From Saprospiraceae bacterium (lineage in GTDB: Bacteria; Bacteroidota; Bacteroidia; Chitinophagales; Saprospiraceae): 9,003 bases of DNA. The notes beneath the pieces are model-generated. The model saw only the letters and a program-made list of their open reading frames with translations. It did not search any database and had not been told where the DNA came from. The stretch spans positions 1-9,003 of the forward strand of contig JAGQWW010000084.1 in the NCBI GenBank assembly GCA_020436955.1. The letters run 5' to 3'. Both the position numbers and the translations under genes were made by a program. Of the stretch, positions 6,013 to 9,003 are shown piece after piece (the first letter of the stretch is position 1; each line of letters starts with the position of its first letter).

Positions 6013-6510
6013 ATGGAACTCTCAATTAAATCCGTATTGTATTTCAGCACCATCATACTTACTGGACTATCAGCAGGCTTTTTTGTGGCCTGGCAAGTAT
6101 CTGTAATTCCCGGAACGTTAAAAGTGACCGATAGCGTGTATATGTCCACAATGCAATCCATCAACCGCGCTATCCTCAACCCTACTTTTTTTACCATCTT
6201 TTTTGGAAGTAACCTGCTCTTGGCGCTATCCAGTATCTACCTCTTCAATGGTGACCGAATGGCCTTTTGGTGGATGCTTTTTGCTACTGTCACCTATTTG
6301 CTAGGCACACTGGGAGTTACTGCCCTTGGAAATGTGCCCCTCAACGACCAACTGGACTTGCTCAATCTGGCTGAAATGCCTGATGAGTCCTTGCAGGAAT
6401 TCAGAAAATACTATGAAATAAAATGGAACCGACTACACCTGATACGGACGATTTTTTCGGTCCTGTCCTTTATCCTGGCGTTAGGTTCCCTTTTGAATAT
6501 TCCTCGATAA
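6013..6510 (+). CDS. DUF1772 (anthrone oxygenase-like) membrane protein
   Basis: A 165-residue integral membrane protein with four hydrophobic segments near residues 8-28, 58-77, 84-105 and 142-162. It has the DUF1772 layout: a Gly-rich first helix ('TGLSAGFFVAWQVSVIPG'), a 'MQSINRAILNP' segment between TM1 and TM2, the conserved 'GNVPLN' at 106-111 after TM3, and 'KWNRLHLIRT' leading into TM4 with W138 and H142. Fungal relatives include anthrone oxygenases that convert anthrones to anthraquinones, without an obvious cofactor site. Bacterial members are largely uncharacterised, so the enzymatic role here is inference. It begins one base after the stop of the cytochrome gene and 36 bases before the NmrA-like gene. 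This suggests a membrane redox unit with a c-type cytochrome and an NAD(P)-binding partner. Confidence 0.85.
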   Translation: MELSIKSVLYFSTIILTGLSAGFFVAWQVSVIPGTLKVTDSVYMSTMQSINRAILNPTFFTIFFGSNLLLALSSIYLFNGDRMAFWWMLFATVTYLLGTLGVTALGNVPLNDQLDLLNLAEMPDESLQEFRKYYEIKWNRLHLIRTIFSVLSFILALGSLLNIPR

Positions 6511-6546
6511 GAAAGTAAACCCTTTTTAAAAACTAATAATAAAAAA

Positions 6547-7389
6547 ATGACTCACAACATCTTAATTACTGGCGGAAATGGAAAAACCGGCCGTAGAATA
6601 AGCCACCTGCTTAACGAAAGAAATCATACGGTCAGACTCGGCTCCAGAAGTGCAAAACCTTCCTTCGATTGGAACAATCCTGATACTTTTCCGGCAATTT
6701 TGAACGGGATGGATCGTGCCTATATGGCCTACGCACCGGATCTGGCTGTTCCGGGCGCAAAAGATGCCATTCACAATTTCACTAAGGCTGCCTTACAGGC
6801 CGGATTGGAAAAGGTTGTCTTGCTTTCGGGGAAAGGAGAAAAAGAAGCGGAAGCCTGCGAAGACATTGTTGCCAATTCAGGATTAAACTATACCCTGGTA
6901 AGAGCATCCTGGTTTAACCAAAATTTTAGCGAAGAAGGTTTTTTATTGAATCCTATCCTGGCGGGACAAGTAGCCTTGCCCATGCCCGATGCAGCCATCC
7001 CTTATGTAGATGCTGAAGATATCGCTGCAGTTGCTACAAAAGCTTTATTGGATGACAATTTAAACGGTAAAACCCTAACTGTAACCGGCCCCGACAAATT
7101 AACCTTTAAAGAAGTAGTTGGAATGATAGCGAAAGCCACCAATCGCACTATCAGTTACCACCCTGTATCGCTCCAGGAATACACCAAAATGATGCAATCT
7201 GCCGGTCTGCCACCCGATTATATCTGGTTGTTTGAATACCTCTTCAGAGAAGTCCTAGGCAATCCAGACAACCAGGAAGTTTCTCCTGATGTAGAAATGG
7301 TGCTGGGTAGGAAACCCATCGCATTCGAAGACTTTGTTACCAGAACAGCAGCCACCGGCGTTTGGAACGGAGAGCCGAAAACGGATTAG
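6547..7389 (+). CDS. NmrA-like NAD(P)-binding Rossmann protein
   Basis: A 280-residue cytosolic protein of the atypical short-chain dehydrogenase/NmrA group. The dinucleotide-binding motif is GGNGKTG at residues 9-15 after the first strand (NILITGG). R31, S33 and R34 in 'VRLGSRSAKPS' are suited to NADP phosphate recognition. 'VVLLSGKGE' and 'NYTLVRASWFNQNF' are the standard NmrA/NAD(P)-binding blocks, and 'ALPMPDAAIPYVDAEDIA' is the conserved stretch preceding the substrate region. The classical YxxxK of SDRs is absent, as usual in NmrA-like proteins. These act either as redox sensors or as reductases on quinones and related molecules. The gene is last in the operon with the cytochrome and DUF1772 genes, and its ATG at 6547 sits behind an A-rich leader. 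The stop at 7387-7389 is followed after one base by a heptad array. Confidence 0.88.
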   Translation: MTHNILITGGNGKTGRRISHLLNERNHTVRLGSRSAKPSFDWNNPDTFPAILNGMDRAYMAYAPDLAVPGAKDAIHNFTKAALQAGLEKVVLLSGKGEKEAEACEDIVANSGLNYTLVRASWFNQNFSEEGFLLNPILAGQVALPMPDAAIPYVDAEDIAAVATKALLDDNLNGKTLTVTGPDKLTFKEVVGMIAKATNRTISYHPVSLQEYTKMMQSAGLPPDYIWLFEYLFREVLGNPDNQEVSPDVEMVLGRKPIAFEDFVTRTAATGVWNGEPKTD

Positions 7390-7390
7390 A

Positions 7391-7425
7391 TTTTTGATGT
7401 TTGATTTTTGATTCTTGATTTTTGA
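7391..7425 (+). repeat. Heptanucleotide array TTTTTGA
   Basis: Five successive 7-base units with consensus TTTTTGA start at 7391, 7398, 7405, 7412 and 7419; the second and fourth carry one or two substitutions. TTGAT recurs at 7394, 7401, 7408, 7415 and 7422, exactly every seven bases. The array starts one base after the NmrA stop codon. No stem and T-run follow that would mark an obvious terminator. Confidence 0.85.
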
Positions 7426-7430
7426 TTAAT

Positions 7431-7966
7431 GCTCTTATTCCTTCATCATTAGTTGCCTGAGCTCAGGAGATATGGGATATGGGATATGGGATATGAAATG
7501 AGAAATCAATTTTCTTATTGCCCATCTTAGTTGCCTGAGCTTGTCGAAGGTAACGGAAGAAAAAGTAACAATGGGATATGAGATATGGGATATGCTATAT
7601 GGAATGAAAAGTAAATTTTTCTTATTACCCATCTTAGTTGCCTGAGCTTGTCGAAGGTAACGGAAGAAAAAGGAACAATGGGATATGAGATATGGGATAT
7701 GCTATATGAAATGAGAAGTCAATTTTCTTATTACCCATCTTAGTTGCCTGAGCTTGTCGAAGGTAACGGAAGAAAAAAGAAATATGATATATGTGATATG
7801 GGATATGGGATATGTAAGGAGAAGTCAATTTCCTTATTACCATCTTAGTTGCCTGAGCTTGTCGAAGGTAACGGAAGAAAAAAGAAATATGATATATGGG
7901 ATATGATATATGAAATGAGAAGTCAATTTTCTTATTACCCATCTTAGTTGCCTGAGCTTGTCGAAA
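7431..7966 (+). repeat. Composite repeat array, about 105-bp units with REP-like hairpin and heptad tract
   Basis: GTTGCCTGAGC occurs at 7452, 7530, 7637, 7743, 7848 and 7947, giving spacings of 78, 107, 106, 105 and 99. A full unit has three parts: (i) a hairpin with arms GTTGCCT and AGGTAAC (one G-T pair) around GAGCTTGTCGA, at 7530-7554, 7637-7661, 7743-7767 and 7848-7872; (ii) a GGAAGAAAA segment and a GATATGG-type heptad tract; (iii) a conserved TTTTCTTATTACCCATCTTA segment. The first copy lacks the right arm and forms the palindrome CCTGAGCTCAGG at 7456-7467. The last copy breaks off after GTCGAA. The core CCTTCGACAAGCTCAGG (reverse strand) is a motif I have seen recurring in many bacterial genomes. 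No gene is supported here; - strand open frames merely translate the repeat. Confidence 0.9.
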
Positions 7967-7974
7967 GCAAAGAA

Positions 7975-8037
7975 AGTCAAAAGCGAAAAGCAAATAGCCA
8001 ATGGCCAACAGCTAAAAGCCAAAAGCCAACAGCCAAA
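7975..8037 (+). repeat. Heptanucleotide array AGCCAAA
   Basis: Nine contiguous 7-base units with consensus AGCCAAA run from 7975 to 8037; the last four differ by at most one base from the consensus. A further unit (AGCAAAG, 7966-7972) lies two bases upstream and is joined directly to the broken-off last hairpin core of the composite array. The + strand is almost T-free here, unlike the other heptad arrays. Confidence 0.85.
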
Positions 8038-8059
8038 CCAAAATCACCTGAATTCCCTT

Positions 8060-8105
8060 AAAGCCCTTTGTTTAGGTTATGCCTGGACACTGGGCTTTCT
8101 TTTTT
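8060..8105 (+). terminator. Probable intrinsic terminator on the + strand
   Basis: AAAGCCC (8060-8066) and GGGCTTT (8092-8098) form a 7-bp stem, followed by CTTTTTT (8099-8105). The 25-base loop holds a small AGG/GCCT-type inner stem near 8074-8084. Orientation fits + strand transcription. The nearest upstream gene is the NmrA-like one, 670 bases away across the repeat region. The terminator may stop read-through transcription of the repeats before it reaches the hexapeptide gene. Confidence 0.55.
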
Positions 8106-8187
8106 CATGAAAATTGAAAAGAACTTGATGACCTTTTTGGTATCACTGCGATACACTCATAATTAATCACACTTAAAATCAATTATT

Positions 8188-8904
8188 ATGAGTTTTGTAG
8201 ACCTTTCAACTATCGTATTAACCCTTAGAGAACTTTCTACTAATATTCCATTTCAAAGGGCGGTTAATAACATAAAATCAGGGAAATTCAAAAGGGAAAA
8301 GGATAATCCTGATTATCAGGACCGTATTCTTTACACGAGACAACTTAGGGCCTTTGTGTACAATCCGGCGATTATGGATGCAATTCTGTCTGATGAAAAA
8401 GTAAAATCTTTATTCTTTAGAACCTTTGGGTATAATGGGTCCCTTGACTTTACCATTTATCCTAACAGTTGGTTAAGAGATTTACCCTTGTTGGATATCG
8501 GAAAAGGAACCTACCTGGCAGATGGCATCTTACTGGGCACTAACCAGGTTACACCGGACCAACAATGGATTTGCACAGGAAAAATCACTATAGGTGAAAA
8601 CTGCATTTTCGATCAGGGTTGTTCTATTGGTTTAAATTCCAGGTTGGGGAATAATTGTACTATAGGCTTCGAAGTAGCCATTGGACTTAAAAACCAATTA
8701 GGGGAAAATGTAAAAATTGGTGGACGATCAAATATAGCCCATGGTTGTCGTATTGGAAATAATGTTACCATTCCGGACTGTTGCAGGATTGGAAGCTTTT
8801 CCATTATTGAAGATGGAGTTGAATTAGAGGAGTTTAGCGATGGCCCCGCATTTAGTCTGGTGACAAAGGAAGGCATATTTTCAAGGAGGAGAATGGTGGC
8901 GTAG
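8188..8904 (+). CDS. Left-handed beta-helix hexapeptide-repeat protein, acyltransferase-like
   Basis: A 238-residue cytosolic protein. Residues 1-90 are a helical N-terminal region I do not recognise, with basic segments such as 'SGKFKREK'. Residues about 102-215 are successive hexapeptide repeats of the [LIV]-G-x-x-x-x type: 'IGENCI', 'IGLNSR', 'LGNNCT', 'IGFEVA', 'LGENVK', 'IGGRSN', 'IAHGCR', 'IGNNVT' and others. These form a left-handed parallel beta-helix, normally found as trimers in acyl- and acetyltransferases. 'PLLDIGKGTYLADGILLGTNQV' at the entry to the helix may frame the active site; H185 is a candidate catalytic base, but the classic His context of LpxA or CAT-type enzymes is not clear. 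The substrate is unknown. The ATG at 8188 has an A/T-rich leader; the gap 8106-8187 contains a GTATC-N5-GATAC dyad at 8140-8154. The gene looks monocistronic. Confidence 0.8.
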   Translation: MSFVDLSTIVLTLRELSTNIPFQRAVNNIKSGKFKREKDNPDYQDRILYTRQLRAFVYNPAIMDAILSDEKVKSLFFRTFGYNGSLDFTIYPNSWLRDLPLLDIGKGTYLADGILLGTNQVTPDQQWICTGKITIGENCIFDQGCSIGLNSRLGNNCTIGFEVAIGLKNQLGENVKIGGRSNIAHGCRIGNNVTIPDCCRIGSFSIIEDGVELEEFSDGPAFSLVTKEGIFSRRRMVA

Positions 8905-8911
8905 AGAAGGG

Positions 8912-8960
8912 AGATGAAAGATGGAGGATGGAAGATGAAAGATAAACGATGGAGGATTTT
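8912..8960 (+). repeat. Heptanucleotide array AGATGRA
   Basis: Seven consecutive 7-base units start at 8912, eight bases after the stop codon of the hexapeptide gene. Consensus is AGATGAA/AGATGGA, with GGATGGA, AGATAAA, CGATGGA and a final GGATTTT as variants. The purine-rich strand is the + strand. The remaining 43 bases of the window hold nothing I can support. Confidence 0.75.
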
Positions 8961-9003
8961 TAATAAATTAAAAACAAACTATCCTGGTACAGGTAAATGG
9001 ATT

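Noticed and set aside
7431..7966. CRISPR array
   Set aside because: Repeats recur at about 105 bp, but the sequence between cores is itself repetitive and conserved, not unique spacers, and no cas gene is present.
7435..8022. Overlapping - strand open frames (65, 124 and 61 residues) in the repeat region
   Set aside because: They translate the repeat unit in shifting frames (recurring LRQAQATKM or DKLRQLRW strings), and the unit lengths of 99-107 are not consistently multiples of three. They have no domain or plausible start region.
8997..9003. ATG at the window edge as the start of a further gene
   Set aside because: Only seven bases are visible, so nothing can be concluded.

Overview
The window (about 9 kb, moderate to low GC) looks like a chromosome segment from a member of the Bacteroidota, possibly a Saprospiria-like lineage. 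Pointers are outer-membrane beta-barrels ending in aromatic residues (a TonB-dependent receptor tail and a small OMP), A/T-rich leaders without strong Shine-Dalgarno sequences, matches to the TAnnTTTG -7 promoter element, and a DUF1772/NmrA-type operon of a sort familiar from this phylum. The phylum is a reasonable inference; the genus is not determined. All convincing genes are on the + strand.

Layout: (1) 1-246, the C-terminus of a TonB-dependent receptor, then a perfect 11-bp hairpin. (2) 357-1145, class I SAM methyltransferase. (3) 1377-2117, secreted or outer-membrane beta-barrel protein. (4) 2204-2929, four-helix membrane protein with a C-terminal zinc ribbon; its stop codon lies inside a 7-bp tandem repeat. 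(5) 3020-3397, DUF1801 protein, followed immediately by a 46-bp minisatellite with almost no C on the + strand and then by a long palindrome. (6) 3859-4479, Pr6Pr-type membrane protein. (7) 4563-5558, AraC-family regulator with an arabinose-binding-like N-terminal domain, then a 21-bp-phased tandem operator and a compact operon: small CxxCH cytochrome (5661-6011), DUF1772 membrane protein (6013-6510) and NmrA-like NAD(P)-binding protein (6547-7389). (8) 7390-8187, a roughly 800-base repeat-rich gap. (9) 8188-8904, left-handed beta-helix hexapeptide protein, followed by another heptanucleotide array.

How the genes may work together: the clearest unit is 4563-7389. The AraC-type regulator probably binds three TTGGC/TCGGC half-sites spaced exactly 21 bp apart upstream of the cytochrome gene and activates cytochrome, DUF1772 and NmrA genes as a redox operon whose substrate is unknown. 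The other genes appear to be single transcription units.

The most unusual property is the repeat landscape. Several unrelated heptanucleotide arrays (GGGATAT-type, TTTTTGA, AGCCAAA, AGATGRA) begin at or within a few bases of stop codons or are joined to larger repeats. A composite array of about 105-bp units near 7431-7966 combines an imperfect GTTGCCT/AGGTAAC hairpin with a heptad tract. These resemble in form the short tandemly repeated heptanucleotides (STRR) known from heterocystous cyanobacteria, but here they are in an apparent Bacteroidota genome. I found no tRNA, rRNA, CRISPR, insertion sequence or transposase gene, and no defence system.
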